From Natrarchaeobius chitinivorans (GTDB taxonomy: Archaea; Halobacteriota; Halobacteria; Halobacteriales; Natrialbaceae), in assembly GCF_003841505.1 (NCBI RefSeq), contig NZ_REGA01000011.1:62001-126000 (forward strand): a DNA stretch of 64,000 nucleotides, in the 5' to 3' direction. Positions 52,316 through 61,842 of this stretch are shown here, piece after piece. The notes beneath the pieces are model-generated. The model searched no databases, was not told the DNA's origin, and was given only the letters and a program-made list of their open reading frames with translations. How positions within the stretch are numbered: the stretch's first letter is position 1; every line of letters starts with the position of its first letter. The position numbers and the translations under genes are program-made.

Positions 52316-52870
52316 ATGATCGAAACGCTTGCTATAGGCATAGTTGGTGGATTTCTCTCAGGTGTTGGTGTGTATGTGGTACGCCAGAAGCGGAGGGCAG
52401 ACAGGCTACGACAAGCCATTGCTACGGAGATACGAAGATCCACCCCCGTTGGAAACTTCAAGGCGGCTGTGATGGGGCCTGATTCTCTGCAAACTCCGAT
52501 TATCGATGCTAACCTTGACAAATTATACTTGCTGAATTCATATGAAATCGAACTCGTTGCGAAGTATCATCAGCACATGACACGGGTAAGGGAATACAAT
52601 AAACGTAACAGCGATGATGATCTCGTATCCATCTCTCCGGAATTACAGAGATTAGGGGGAGAAATTGCAACGCATACAGCGGAGACCCTTGAAGGAAATG
52701 TCCTCACTTTCCCAAAACAATTTGAATTTGTAAAGTCACGGTATAGAGGAGAGAGAAACAACAAACCGCCTACGACGGAACAGGAGATTGAAGAAAAACG
52801 GAAGGAGTTAATTGAAAAAGCAAAGACGAAGCGAGAGAGTATAGATACGGCTGAAAATCAAGAATATTGA
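52316..52870 (+). CDS. Low-GC cargo gene, membrane-anchored protein of unknown function
   Basis: The 184-residue product starts with a hydrophobic segment (LAIGIVGGFLSGVGVYVVRQ) and continues as a soluble, basic-to-neutral protein with long helices (TEQEIEEKRKELIEKAKTKR). Its base composition is clearly lower in GC than all flanking genes, and codons use more A/T at third positions. It lies between palindromic G/C-rich blocks on both sides. The family is not recognised; a host-interaction or defence role is only a guess. Confidence 0.65.
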   Translation: MIETLAIGIVGGFLSGVGVYVVRQKRRADRLRQAIATEIRRSTPVGNFKAAVMGPDSLQTPIIDANLDKLYLLNSYEIELVAKYHQHMTRVREYNKRNSDDDLVSISPELQRLGGEIATHTAETLEGNVLTFPKQFEFVKSRYRGERNNKPPTTEQEIEEKRKELIEKAKTKRESIDTAENQEY

Positions 52871-52886
52871 GTGTTTCATGTGGATC

Positions 52887-53244
52887 TCACAATGCCCCTA
52901 AGGGGGCAGGCAATTGCGCGACGCGCAGAGCGCGCGCCGCGCTAGCCCAAAGATGGAGCGGCCGATTCTGGACGGTAGAGTAGGTATGGCCCCACTGATA
53001 GGATGGTAGAGGACCTCGACAACCGGTGTTATCGAGTTCGCTTAGAAGGGAGAAGAGCCTCGAGTTACCGCCGTTGCCGGTAGTAGGCTCGGGGCTCACG
53101 GTGAGTCGGTCAAGTCGCTGTCGCTGCTGGTGGGCCATCTCCAGCGTCTCACGAGCGTCTTCACAGGCTCAGAGTGCGACAGCTGCGTTGTTCAGTTGGT
53201 TCTGCGCTCGTTTGAGTGTGGTGATGCGGTTGTGCATCATTGAC
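52887..53244 (-). pseudogene. Coiled-coil-type ORF interrupted by a stop codon
   Basis: On the minus strand ATG 53,242-53,244 begins MSMMHNRITTLKRAQNQLNN and meets a TGA 25 codons later. In the same frame it resumes with ACEDARETLEMAHQQRQRLD and ends at about 52,887. The helical pattern on both sides of the stop suggests one former gene. The final 40 residues look non-coding. Evidence is weak. Confidence 0.35.
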
Positions 53245-53306
53245 ATGTACTTGTTGGATGCTCAAATCTCATTGGACAAAAGAAGAATATTACGATATGT
53301 AGGAGT

Positions 53307-53561
53307 GTGAATATATCGCGTGCTATCCTTGAACATGCATCCCTCCCAGGGGTCGCACAGTTCTACGACTGCAACCGATCGAACGCTGTCGCGTTCGCTT
53401 GCGAAGACGTCAGCAAGCTCGTCCGAGCGGTCCGCCATGTCCTCGAGCGGGACGACCTGACTCGAGAGCAGCGCCGGGAGATCGCCGAGACGCTCTCGAC
53501 TCGAGCCGTTACCTTCGACGGCGAAACGTCGGTGACTGTCACACGGAAAGGCGACGAGTAA
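53307..53561 (+). CDS. Small hypothetical viral protein (84 aa)
   Basis: The GTG start at 53,307 follows an AT-rich stretch. The acidic product includes VSKLVRAVRHVLERDDLTRE and ends with a strand TFDGETSVTVTRKG. No known domain was identified. It converges on the nuclease-like gene at 53,571. Confidence 0.5.
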   Translation: MNISRAILEHASLPGVAQFYDCNRSNAVAFACEDVSKLVRAVRHVLERDDLTREQRREIAETLSTRAVTFDGETSVTVTRKGDE

Positions 53562-53570
53562 CGGCTTCCG

Positions 53571-53903
53571 TCAGAAAACGTCTGAAATCGCTACTTTCGC
53601 TTGCTCAGTCTCACGGTGTTTCCCCCCACCGTGCCACTTGAGTAGCGGCAGATTCTCGGCCTTGCACATCCGGTCTTTCAGAATTGTACATCCAGACCGG
53701 CCGTGTGGCCGATAAACGACGAAACAGTACCAGCCGTCGGCCCGCCGGAGACGATCGTGGTAGGCCCGATAGATTTTGAAGTTGCCGGGCTGGCCGTCGG
53801 AGTGCTCGAGCATGGTGCTCTTGATTTCGACGGGCGTTCCGTTCTGGAATCGGGCGTCGTGCCACGACGATCGCTCAAGAGTGAAGCGCCGCTTCTTCGC
53901 CAT
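53571..53903 (-). CDS. Second PD-(D/E)XK nuclease-like protein
   Basis: The 110-residue product has WHDARFQNGTPVEIKSTMLE, then YHDRLRRADGWYCFVVYRPH and a C-terminal ETEQAKVAISDV. The motif order matches the rightward protein at 49,142-49,657 (WHDAR, PVEIKG, GMYLFVVYVP, NEVAKLAWSHV). It is basic and compact and might be a resolvase or a nicking nuclease. It lies downstream of the ATPase in the leftward direction. Confidence 0.6.
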   Translation of the reverse strand: MAKKRRFTLERSSWHDARFQNGTPVEIKSTMLEHSDGQPGNFKIYRAYHDRLRRADGWYCFVVYRPHGRSGCTILKDRMCKAENLPLLKWHGGGKHRETEQAKVAISDVF

Positions 53904-54120
53904 CCTCTTTTCGCAGATCGTCCCAAAATGGTTGGCTCGCTTCGAGCGATTCACGCAGACCACGCGCTACGCGCGCCGATATATATCAACTCCTCCGTGG
54001 AGATCGCCGTCCGCCCATCGGACGCCTCGCGACTGTCGGGAGCGAGCGATGGGCATGGGCGGATGGGCTGTACACTAACGGGGGGTGTGTAACCGTAACC
54101 AGCTAACCACCCCGTCGCTG

Positions 54121-55302
54121 TCATCCGATTACCTCTTCGACCTTGCCAAGCGTTTCAGTGTGCAGACCCTCGTTCCGGTACTCGTTCCAGCGGGAATTGA
54201 CCCATCCGTGGCTGTACGGTACGAACCGAGCGGTTTCACGATCCGTCATGCCGTCCTCTTTGCACCGGATCACGGTCCAGATCGCCGTCATCTTCGCGGC
54301 CTCATCAGCCGCGAGATCGTCGGTTTCGTCGCCGTACGCAGACCACGACCAGTCCGACGCCTCTTTGGTGTTGTACCGGAAGTCCGTCGGCGGCACGCCT
54401 TCGACCTGTCCGTGAATGTCGGCCAGTTCCGCGTTCCGGATCGAATCGGCGATGACGGCTTTTTTCTTCGAGACCTTCTTGACGATCGTGCCGACGCGCC
54501 ACAGCATCGGATGGATCGATCGTTCGCCGTGAGCGATGTAGATCAGTGCCCCACCGTACTTGCGGATCTTGTAGACGAGCGGAGCCATCTTCTGCCGGGT
54601 TTCGTAGCCCTGCTTGCCGGTTCCGCTGGCTGCACTCGAGAACTCGTCGCCGATGAACAGCTTCGGCCGCTGGCTGTGCTCGAGGGGATCGCCGTCCTGT
54701 TCGACCCACTCCATGAGGGTGCCGTAGTCGGGAATCCAGCCGTCTTGAACGTCGCCGTCGTCGTCTACCCAGCGGTCTTTCTCTTCGAGACTCTGGATAT
54801 TGGTCCCGAGTATCGACTGTCCCGAGTGTAACGCGCGCCACCGCTGGGCGAGCAGACAGGCGAAATCGGTCTTTCCAGCCCCCATTTCGCCGAGTACGAC
54901 CACGACGGGAGCGGGGCCATCGATGAGTTCGTCTACCTTCCCGATCGCTTTGAGTCCCGAGATGTCCGCCCGCTGTGACGAGTCACCGACCATGTGCTTG
55001 ATTGTGGGTATATCGCCGTTCTCGAGCGCGTTGCGGAAGGTTTCAGTCCCTTCGACCAGCCGGATTTGGCGGTGCTTCTCGAGGTCTTTCGCCTGGCCGG
55101 GCATCTTGTCCGGCCGGTCGGCCTCGAGGGGATCGTAGTGAATCGATCGGATGGACATCGCCCGCGAGACGTGTTCATCCCGAACGATGCCACCGTGATC
55201 GTGAATCTCCCGGTTCTCCCGGTCGCTGTACCCTTCTTGGTGCTCGCGCGCCTGTGCGGTCGTGAACAGTGCTTGCTGGTCTGCTGTAGAATCGTCACTC
55301 AT
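54121..55302 (-). CDS. P-loop ATPase of the virion module, VP8-like
   Basis: The 393-residue protein has Walker A GEMGAGKT at residues 138-145 and Walker B KLFIGDE at about 214-220, typical of a DNA- or assembly-ATPase. A C-terminal helix-turn-helix-like stretch (DRETARFVPYSHGWVNSRW) follows. In pleolipoviruses a P-loop ATPase ends the conserved structural gene order, and this one is last in the leftward run. Its start overlaps the stop of the gene before it. Confidence 0.8.
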   Translation of the reverse strand: MSDDSTADQQALFTTAQAREHQEGYSDRENREIHDHGGIVRDEHVSRAMSIRSIHYDPLEADRPDKMPGQAKDLEKHRQIRLVEGTETFRNALENGDIPTIKHMVGDSSQRADISGLKAIGKVDELIDGPAPVVVVLGEMGAGKTDFACLLAQRWRALHSGQSILGTNIQSLEEKDRWVDDDGDVQDGWIPDYGTLMEWVEQDGDPLEHSQRPKLFIGDEFSSAASGTGKQGYETRQKMAPLVYKIRKYGGALIYIAHGERSIHPMLWRVGTIVKKVSKKKAVIADSIRNAELADIHGQVEGVPPTDFRYNTKEASDWSWSAYGDETDDLAADEAAKMTAIWTVIRCKEDGMTDRETARFVPYSHGWVNSRWNEYRNEGLHTETLGKVEEVIG

Positions 55303-56095
55303 TGTGTCCTCCGTCGGTCGCCGCGGCCTGCTGGCCGGTGTCCATCGTGATCGGTTCCATCGGCTCGGTCGGATCGAAGTCGTGTTCGTAGTCGCCGACG
55401 TCTTTGATTTCGTCGCTGGACCACTCGTCGGCGTCGTCTTCGGCTGCCTCGAAGCGTTCCTTCACGCTGGTTTTCTGGGTCATCAAGCCGCGTTCGTCGG
55501 CTTCAGCCTGAGCGTTGATCGAATCCCGTTCGATCTCGACACCCATCTTCGAGATTCTCCCACGGAGCCGATTGTAGGCGATCGCCGTTCGAATGAGGTC
55601 GCCGTGAACGTCCTCGAGCATGGCCTTGACGGTGGTGAGCTTGCTGTCAGCGAGTCGGCTGAAGAAACAGCCGGTGACGACGAGCGTTTCCGTGTCTTCG
55701 TGCCAGTCGAACTCGCGGACTTCGAACGCTTCGTTATCGTTGCAGCGGTACGGAGACGGCCCCTCGACGGTCTTTTCGTCCCACACACCGGGTTCGACGT
55801 AGTACTTCTCTCGCTCGTCGGTGACGCCGTTGATGTGGTAGACTTCGACCATCCGCCGGTTGCGGAGCCAGCGCGCGCCGGTGACGAACAGGGCGAGCAG
55901 CGGCGGCCCCAGAAGCAAGAGCGCGGCCAGCCAGCCGTAGACGATCGGCGGAATGCCGGGAATCGACGGACGAATCCAGACCAACGCCGCACCGAGCGAG
56001 ACGAGTACGCCGAGTACGACGAGCTGGCCCTCGGCAGCGATGTACGTCAGCCGGTCCGACCAGGAGCCGAACGTTCCACTCAGTCCGTCGCTCAC
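55295..56095 (-). CDS. Viral membrane protein with two TM segments
   Basis: The 266-residue product has two membrane segments near residues 25-45 and 50-75 (VVLGVLVSLGAALVW and YGWLAALLLLGPPLLALFVT), and a long soluble part. It fits the conserved protein before the ATPase gene in pleolipoviruses. The start is a GTG overlapping the preceding stop codon. The C-terminal tail is acidic. Confidence 0.7.
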   Translation of the reverse strand: MSDGLSGTFGSWSDRLTYIAAEGQLVVLGVLVSLGAALVWIRPSIPGIPPIVYGWLAALLLLGPPLLALFVTGARWLRNRRMVEVYHINGVTDEREKYYVEPGVWDEKTVEGPSPYRCNDNEAFEVREFDWHEDTETLVVTGCFFSRLADSKLTTVKAMLEDVHGDLIRTAIAYNRLRGRISKMGVEIERDSINAQAEADERGLMTQKTSVKERFEAAEDDADEWSSDEIKDVGDYEHDFDPTEPMEPITMDTGQQAAATDGGHNE

Positions 56096-56907
56096 GCTTG
56101 GACCACCCCGCTTTCCTCGCCACGAACGACGATGACAGCGCCGAGCGCGGCCAGCCCGGTGGTCATCACAACGCCGGAGAACAGCCCGCTCGTGCCGCCG
56201 AAGTGACGGAATGGATCTTGCTCACCCTGCGTACCGGTACTGATGTACGGTCCGCGCTGTTCTTCCATCGAGAGCGGGGTCGCGAACGACAGCGCCACAC
56301 CGTCGTTTTCACCGGCGAAGGTGTTCACGTAGACCGTGTTATTCCCCTCATCGACGTCTTCGACCATCGTCCGATACTCACCGCTCCCTTCCTCCCAGTC
56401 AGCACTCTCGGCCATCGTGATCGTCGTCGGCTCGAGGGCGAAGATGTGGACGACGAACTGGCCGTCGGTGAACTCCCAGTCGGTGATGTACGTCTCGGAG
56501 TCGATCTCACGTACATAGTCGTCAGGAATCCGGTCGTCGGGATCGGGAGCGGCCGCTAACCACGCCTCGAGTTCCTCGCGTTCATCGTCGGTGAGTTCGT
56601 CGCGCTGGTCGTCAGTTGCCCAGCTTTCGACCGTCTCGACCTGCTGGTACGATGCATTCTCGGCGTCGGTCCGCTCGAGAATCGAGTGCAGGTTGCTCGA
56701 GTCGTTGGCGTTGTCTTCGTCACTTTCTGGATCGTCACGTCCCTCCTGGTCGTCCTCGAGCAGGCCGCGGATCTGGTCGACAACACCGGCGTCGGTTTCG
56801 TTCGTCTCGGTGCCATCGTCGGCGATCGCGGTTGCCGCGGCCATACTGCCCATGCCCATCGCGAGCACCACGGCTACGACCATCGAAACAAGAAAAATCC
56901 GTTTCAT
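56092..56907 (-). CDS. Viral protein with signal peptide and C-terminal TM
   Basis: The 271-residue product starts with a hydrophobic signal (MKRIFLVSMVVAVVLAMGMG) and ends with a TM segment (VVMTTGLAALGAVIVVRG). The middle is an acidic extracellular domain. It occupies the place between the spike gene and the two-TM gene, as in pleolipovirus gene order. An upstream GTG would add five residues. Confidence 0.75.
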   Translation of the reverse strand: MKRIFLVSMVVAVVLAMGMGSMAAATAIADDGTETNETDAGVVDQIRGLLEDDQEGRDDPESDEDNANDSSNLHSILERTDAENASYQQVETVESWATDDQRDELTDDEREELEAWLAAAPDPDDRIPDDYVREIDSETYITDWEFTDGQFVVHIFALEPTTITMAESADWEEGSGEYRTMVEDVDEGNNTVYVNTFAGENDGVALSFATPLSMEEQRGPYISTGTQGEQDPFRHFGGTSGLFSGVVMTTGLAALGAVIVVRGEESGVVQA

Positions 56908-56912
56908 ACGAA

Positions 56913-58547
56913 TCAGGTCCACGGAAGGATGTCAGTCACGAACCCGACGACGAGGAACACAACTCCGACGACGATGACCAGTCCGACCATCACACCGCTG
57001 TACTCGCCGAGGGCGTCCTCGATGTCACCGACGCCCGGAAGCGTCACACCGTCGTTGCCGTCGTCACGGTCCTCGAGTTCGTCGTGTAGCTCCTGAATCT
57101 CCTCGATGAGTTCGACGTACTCACTCGAGTTGTAGGTGTCGTAGGACGGTCGATCCCAGGCGACGTCGTGGACGGGATCACCGGCCGCATCATACATTTC
57201 GTCGATCGTGAACTCGCCGTGTTCGAAGTAGATCGACTCACTCTCGGTCACCATCATGAGGGTGCCGTCGAGGTCGTCTGTGTGATACGATTCGTTCACC
57301 TCGAACCCGCCATCGGGGACATCGCCAGCGAACAACAGCCCGTCGTACGATTCCGAAACGTGGCCGGAATAATTCGCTTCGCGGGTTTCAGCCGATTCGT
57401 TCCACTCGTACTCGATGTCGGTGTAGCCGTCATACGAGACGACCATCGTGGTATCGAACTCAGTGTGTTCGAGGCCGAGAACCGACGAAAGGGCGATCTG
57501 GAACCGTTCTTCGGTGACGTCCGAATCACCGGACATGTAGCGGACGGTTCCTTCAGCGCCACGGACGTCTTCGGGATCGATTTCGCCCTCGTCAAGTGCG
57601 GTGTAGAGGTCGTCGACGAACTGTTCGTCGTAGTTCTCGACGGCGACCTGTGCCTGATCGTGGAGTTCGTCGAGTTTGTCATCGGGATCGGACAAGTCGT
57701 ACATAACCCGACTCTCGAGATTATATTCGGGTTGATTCAGCGTGACTGTCTTGCCGTTCCATTCGACACTATTGGAGGTATGGACGATTTCGAACGAAGG
57801 CGAGTCGTAGTTCCCTCCAAGTTCGGGTGTCCACGTAATATCATCACTGTACGAGTTGTCACGTTCGTCGATATAGCCGTACATCACGGGCATCTCGTAC
57901 TCGTGGACGGTCCCGTTGCGCAGGTCGTACGTTGCATTCCCCGATTCATGTGTGTAGTAGAACTCCTCGAGTGTCCCGTCGTAATACCCAAGCGAGCCTG
58001 CGGGATGGACCATATCACCGTTTACATCGTCTGTTTCGCGAGATTGGTTTTGCTGGTAGGCGAGTTCATGCTGGTGAGCAGACGCCTCTTCGATCACCTG
58101 GATCTGGAGCCGACTGTAGTAGTCGTTGATCGCCTCTTTCGCAGCAATATCGGCCTCGTCGACATCGTCGCCCTCTTCCCACGAGGTCGCAATCGCATCA
58201 CGCGCCTCGAGGGAGGCGATCGTCGGCGTGTCCTCCATGTAGTTGCCGAGAAGGACTTCCGTCGACTCCCACGACTCGCCGGTCTGGCGAGCGTTCAACC
58301 AGATGTCCGCCTCGATTTTGTCGGTACTCTGGGAGCCGTCAACGTCATCGAGATCGGCGACCCCGCAGGCGTAGCCGTAGACGAACCGCGCCGGGGAGTC
58401 GCAGACTTCCTGTACGGTGTCGTCGGTGAGGCTCCCGTCGTCGGCCGCCGTAGGTGTCATCGCCGCTGGTGCGACGAGCGAACCGACCAGCAAGCAGACC
58501 AGCAACACCGTCCCGAGACGGTGGGCTGTGGGCAGTATGGGCCGCAC
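56913..58547 (-). CDS. Spike-like protein, VP4 analogue
   Basis: The 544-residue protein has an N-terminal signal (residues about 10-35), a long acidic extracellular domain with many Asn-x-Thr/Ser sites, and a coiled coil near residue 480 (VELIEEIQELHDELEDRDD). A C-terminal membrane anchor follows, ending DILPWT. Size, position and topology match pleolipovirus spikes, which mediate attachment and fusion. The start is a GTG directly after the upstream stop. Confidence 0.8.
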   Translation of the reverse strand: MRPILPTAHRLGTVLLVCLLVGSLVAPAAMTPTAADDGSLTDDTVQEVCDSPARFVYGYACGVADLDDVDGSQSTDKIEADIWLNARQTGESWESTEVLLGNYMEDTPTIASLEARDAIATSWEEGDDVDEADIAAKEAINDYYSRLQIQVIEEASAHQHELAYQQNQSRETDDVNGDMVHPAGSLGYYDGTLEEFYYTHESGNATYDLRNGTVHEYEMPVMYGYIDERDNSYSDDITWTPELGGNYDSPSFEIVHTSNSVEWNGKTVTLNQPEYNLESRVMYDLSDPDDKLDELHDQAQVAVENYDEQFVDDLYTALDEGEIDPEDVRGAEGTVRYMSGDSDVTEERFQIALSSVLGLEHTEFDTTMVVSYDGYTDIEYEWNESAETREANYSGHVSESYDGLLFAGDVPDGGFEVNESYHTDDLDGTLMMVTESESIYFEHGEFTIDEMYDAAGDPVHDVAWDRPSYDTYNSSEYVELIEEIQELHDELEDRDDGNDGVTLPGVGDIEDALGEYSGVMVGLVIVVGVVFLVVGFVTDILPWT

Positions 58548-58667
58548 TCAGATCACCCCCGCCGCACCCGCGAGAACCAGTGAAACGTAGCCAGCGCAGC
58601 CGCCAGCCGTTGCGATACCGAGTGCCGCAAACAGGTCGTAGGTCGCTCGCGAGAGACTGTCGGGCAC
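58548..58667 (-). CDS. Tiny membrane protein (39 aa), upstream of spike gene
   Basis: The frame starts at a GTG at 58,665-58,667 and stops at TGA 58,548-58,550, immediately before the spike start. The product MPDSLSRATYDLFAALGIAT has one hydrophobic helix that continues AGGCAGYVSLVLAGAAGVI. Tiny membrane proteins before the spike gene are known from pleolipoviruses. Confidence 0.6.
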   Translation of the reverse strand: MPDSLSRATYDLFAALGIATAGGCAGYVSLVLAGAAGVI

Positions 58668-58668
58668 T

Positions 58669-58794
58669 TCAGACCACCCCCGTCGCCATCAGTGCGGTCA
58701 GGCCGATCGAGACGGCCGAGGCGGTGACGATGTACCCCGTCATCACGGAACTGTACCACTCGACGCTCTTGCCGTGGAATAGTGGTGTTTGCAT
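58669..58794 (-). CDS. Tiny membrane protein (41 aa) of the virion module
   Basis: The frame runs from ATG 58,792-58,794 to TGA 58,669-58,671. The product MQTPLFHGKSVEWYSSVMTG has a membrane helix YIVTASAVSIGLTALMATGV. It ends one base before the next small ORF begins. It may be part of the virion membrane. Confidence 0.6.
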   Translation of the reverse strand: MQTPLFHGKSVEWYSSVMTGYIVTASAVSIGLTALMATGVV

Positions 58795-58807
58795 GATTCG
58801 ATCCCTC

Positions 58808-59358
<551 letters not shown>

Positions 59359-59544
59359 ATGGCACTGAACAAGATACGCCGGTTGGACCGCAATTCGTAC
59401 GGTATCACGCTCCCGAAAGGCGACCTCCGCGTTGAGGGGTTACTCGACGAAAACGGTGAACTCAGAGACGAACACCACCTTCACATTCGTCACGTCGGCG
59501 ACGGCGAGTGGAGCCTCGAGCGCGTCGAGGAGATCGAAGCGTGA
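59359..59544 (+). CDS. AbrB-like small DNA-binding protein
   Basis: The 61-residue product reads KIRRLDRNSYGITLPKGDLR near the start, the SpoVT/AbrB swapped-hairpin pattern that binds DNA. It is transcribed away from the virion operon, with operator-like repeats between them, so it is a good candidate for the switch of structural gene expression. The ATG at 59,359 fits a leaderless transcript. Confidence 0.7.
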   Translation: MALNKIRRLDRNSYGITLPKGDLRVEGLLDENGELRDEHHLHIRHVGDGEWSLERVEEIEA

Positions 59545-59553
59545 GCCAGAACT

Positions 59554-59817
59554 GTGAAAGGGGGTCCTCGAGGCCGACCCCACGGGGTTGCTCGAGGATG
59601 TATCGGGCATCCCGGATGTATGCACCTGCGAGCCGTGGGCGGTGGGCCGAGGTGCATCAAATTGAACCCGACCGACCTGGCTGCCGCCACGATCGACGCG
59701 ACGGCCGACACCGACCACTTAAAGAAACGGTCCTTCAGTCACCCGAGATCGACGCGATTCGACCCCCCGTGCATACGCTCGCTTAAACCATGTCCCGACG
59801 AACCAGCCTCAAACTGA
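59554..59817 (+). CDS. Possible Cys-rich small protein
   Basis: A GTG at 59,554 starts an 87-residue frame with GCIGHPGCMHLRAVGGGPRC, then DLAAATIDATADTDHLKKRS. The Cys/His spacing might form a zinc site and the helix after it looks genuine. The frame overlaps the next gene by 28 bases. The evidence is thin and a non-coding stretch is possible. Confidence 0.3.
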   Translation: MKGGPRGRPHGVARGCIGHPGCMHLRAVGGGPRCIKLNPTDLAAATIDATADTDHLKKRSFSHPRSTRFDPPCIRSLKPCPDEPASN

Positions 59818-60050
59818 CCGACGAACGTGAGCGCCTGCTCGAGCAAGCCAGCGAGATCGTTGCCGCCGACGAGTACGACGACCCACCCATGTCGGTCGTG
59901 ATCGACGCCGCGCTCACACACCTGGTGGAATCGAAAGAGAACATCGACGACGCCCGTGGCGACGTCGACCCGGAGACGATTCAAATGGTCGCGAACACGT
60001 CCGTGATCGGCCTTCGCTACCGGACGAGTGTTGAGAGTAAATTCCGCTAA
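59790..60050 (+). CDS. Ribbon-helix-helix-like viral protein (DUF7386-type)
   Basis: The 86-residue product begins MSRRTSLKLTDERERLLEQA and continues SVVIDAALTHLVESKENID, a pattern like small haloarchaeal DNA-binding proteins with a ribbon-helix-helix start. I link it to DUF7386 from memory. It follows the AbrB-like gene in the same direction, so the two may form a regulatory pair. Confidence 0.65.
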   Translation: MSRRTSLKLTDERERLLEQASEIVAADEYDDPPMSVVIDAALTHLVESKENIDDARGDVDPETIQMVANTSVIGLRYRTSVESKFR

Positions 60051-60342
60051 TTCCGCTTTCCGAGGTAGTCGGACGGAAATCGCTGTTTTTGGTTCTCCTG
60101 ATTGGGTTTCCCAACGACGAGACCCCGCTAACCGTCCGACTTTCACTCCTTAGCGGACGTGGTTTGACCGACTATTCGGTGTTAACGGGCTACTGATTTA
60201 CCGATCAATATAGGTTCACAACTTTTCGAAGAAATATGCCGATTGGAAAAAGTCTCAGCGGTCGACAAGATCGTATCAGCCACGTTGGCCGGAAGACCTT
60301 AGTTTCACTAAAGCAACCTTTCCGCTACGACAGTTACTAAAG
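60051..60342. promoter_or_regulatory. Intergenic region with repeats before a repressor-like gene
   Basis: The space includes the inverted repeat CCGCTAA with TTAGCGG near 60,127-60,158. Two direct copies of actaaag lie at 60,307-60,313 and 60,336-60,342, the second directly before the next ATG. These could be operator sites of the winged-helix protein that follows. No coding frame was recognised. Confidence 0.4.
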
Positions 60343-60693
60343 ATGAAACTCCGTCAGCCAACAGACTTTCTCATCCTTGAGGAACTCGAAGACAAAGGTC
60401 GGAACGTTGCGACGAATTTAGCCTCTCACACGGGAAAGAGTCGCAAGAATATCAACACGCGATTGCCGATGCTTGAAGACTATGGCCTCGTTCAGAAAAT
60501 TGGTCCGTCCGAACGATCAGGACTATATGAAATCACGTCTGGCGGGAAGGCAGTACTTCTCTATCAGGATCAGTACGATCAGGTGGACAACTTCGAGGAA
60601 CTAATCAAGGGAACTAACACCACAATCGCCGACAACACCGACAATCCCCAAGCGAGTTTCGCTCGCGGGGAAGCTAAAAGCGAGGACACCTGA
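60343..60693 (+). CDS. Winged-helix repressor-like protein (PhiH1-type)
   Basis: The 116-residue protein starts MKLRQPTDFLILEELEDKGR, followed by the recognition helix region THTGKSRKNINTRLPMLED-like and a wing (GLVQKIGPSERSGLYEITSG). This matches the PhiH1-repressor-like winged helices of haloarchaeal viruses. Base composition is lower in GC than in early genes. It may maintain the provirus. Confidence 0.7.
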   Translation: MKLRQPTDFLILEELEDKGRNVATNLASHTGKSRKNINTRLPMLEDYGLVQKIGPSERSGLYEITSGGKAVLLYQDQYDQVDNFEELIKGTNTTIADNTDNPQASFARGEAKSEDT

Positions 60694-60900
60694 GCGACTC
60701 TATGGAAACCCTCACACGGTGAACCGTACTGCAGACAGAGCGTGAATGTGGCACAACGGCCAGGTGAATTTGAAAGGTATCATTCGGTCAGTCCAGGGTG
60801 CGTAGTTAACAAATCGGATGTCAAACTTCCAAACTATTCCCAAATCGTTTCTGGATTTAGGGGAAGGACTTGATTCGATGGGATGATTGCAGAATCAAAA

Positions 60901-61842
60901 TCATACCGGACGTAGTTCAAAATAGTCTATTTCAAGTTCCTGCTCGCCTCTACTGCCTGTTTGCTCAAATATAACATATAGCTGTCTATCTTTGATCTGC
61001 CCTTCAGTGTACTGACTGATGTTTTCCCCAGGGTTTAAATCATCCAGTTGAGGTGGTAACCCACCTTCTGGCTCTCCCTCCTCGTCTACCAAATATGCCT
61101 CATAATTGTTTAACGCACCTCCACTGGTCCCCTCACCAATGACTAACTCAAATTCATAATCACCACTGGCAGATTGTACTGGTAGGCGAAATCCAACTCT
61201 TGTCTGTTCTCCGCCGGGAGAAATTGCAGTCGAAGAGTTCCCATCTCGGCTGGCGACATTCTCTGGGTTTTCGATAGTTCCACTGGGGTCTTCCGGTTGT
61301 ACCGCGTCTCCACTCTGTCCATCTCTGTAATTTGTTTCATCACCTGGATCGTAGACCACCTCACACGTCACCTGAATTGAACGTGTTATTTCCACAGAAA
61401 GGCTACCGCTGCTCGCAATGATTTCAAATACTGCATCGGCGTCCGAAACGTCAGAATCGCACGAAAGTTCTCCCGTTACCGCCTCAGTGTCTCCTGCACC
61501 GAGGGAACTTGGCGATTCAATATTGACGACATCAAGGTCACCGTTCCCTGTACTTGCGTGTGTGACCGATATTGAATCGATGGTTTTATCGAATCGGTTT
61601 GTGACCGAGAATAATCCAACAGAATCACCACTCTCCCCATTGGGGCTTTTTTCCGAGAATCCCAATAATGCATTCGTATCGGCCGCTGTGCTAATATGTA
61701 GTGGCCTATTCGCAGATACTTGGTCAAACGCGCCGGTTGCATATGCACCACCCAAAGCGACGGAACCTAACCCTACAACCACAGCACGACGGCTCAAAGT
61801 GCCTCGAGGCCCCCCTCTGGATCGACGGCGACTTCGGCCCAT
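60901..61842 (-). CDS. Secreted Tat protein, DUF1102-like
   Basis: The 313-residue product starts with a long basic N-terminus and the signal SRRAVVVGLGSVALGGAYAT, then GAFDQVSANRPLHISTAADT, the layout of haloarchaeal secreted beta proteins of the DUF1102/camelysin kind. It contains two Cys residues and many acidic stretches. Composition is lower in GC than the viral core. It may be lysogenic cargo that alters the host surface. Confidence 0.6.
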   Translation of the reverse strand: MGRSRRRSRGGPRGTLSRRAVVVGLGSVALGGAYATGAFDQVSANRPLHISTAADTNALLGFSEKSPNGESGDSVGLFSVTNRFDKTIDSISVTHASTGNGDLDVVNIESPSSLGAGDTEAVTGELSCDSDVSDADAVFEIIASSGSLSVEITRSIQVTCEVVYDPGDETNYRDGQSGDAVQPEDPSGTIENPENVASRDGNSSTAISPGGEQTRVGFRLPVQSASGDYEFELVIGEGTSGGALNNYEAYLVDEEGEPEGGLPPQLDDLNPGENISQYTEGQIKDRQLYVIFEQTGSRGEQELEIDYFELRPV

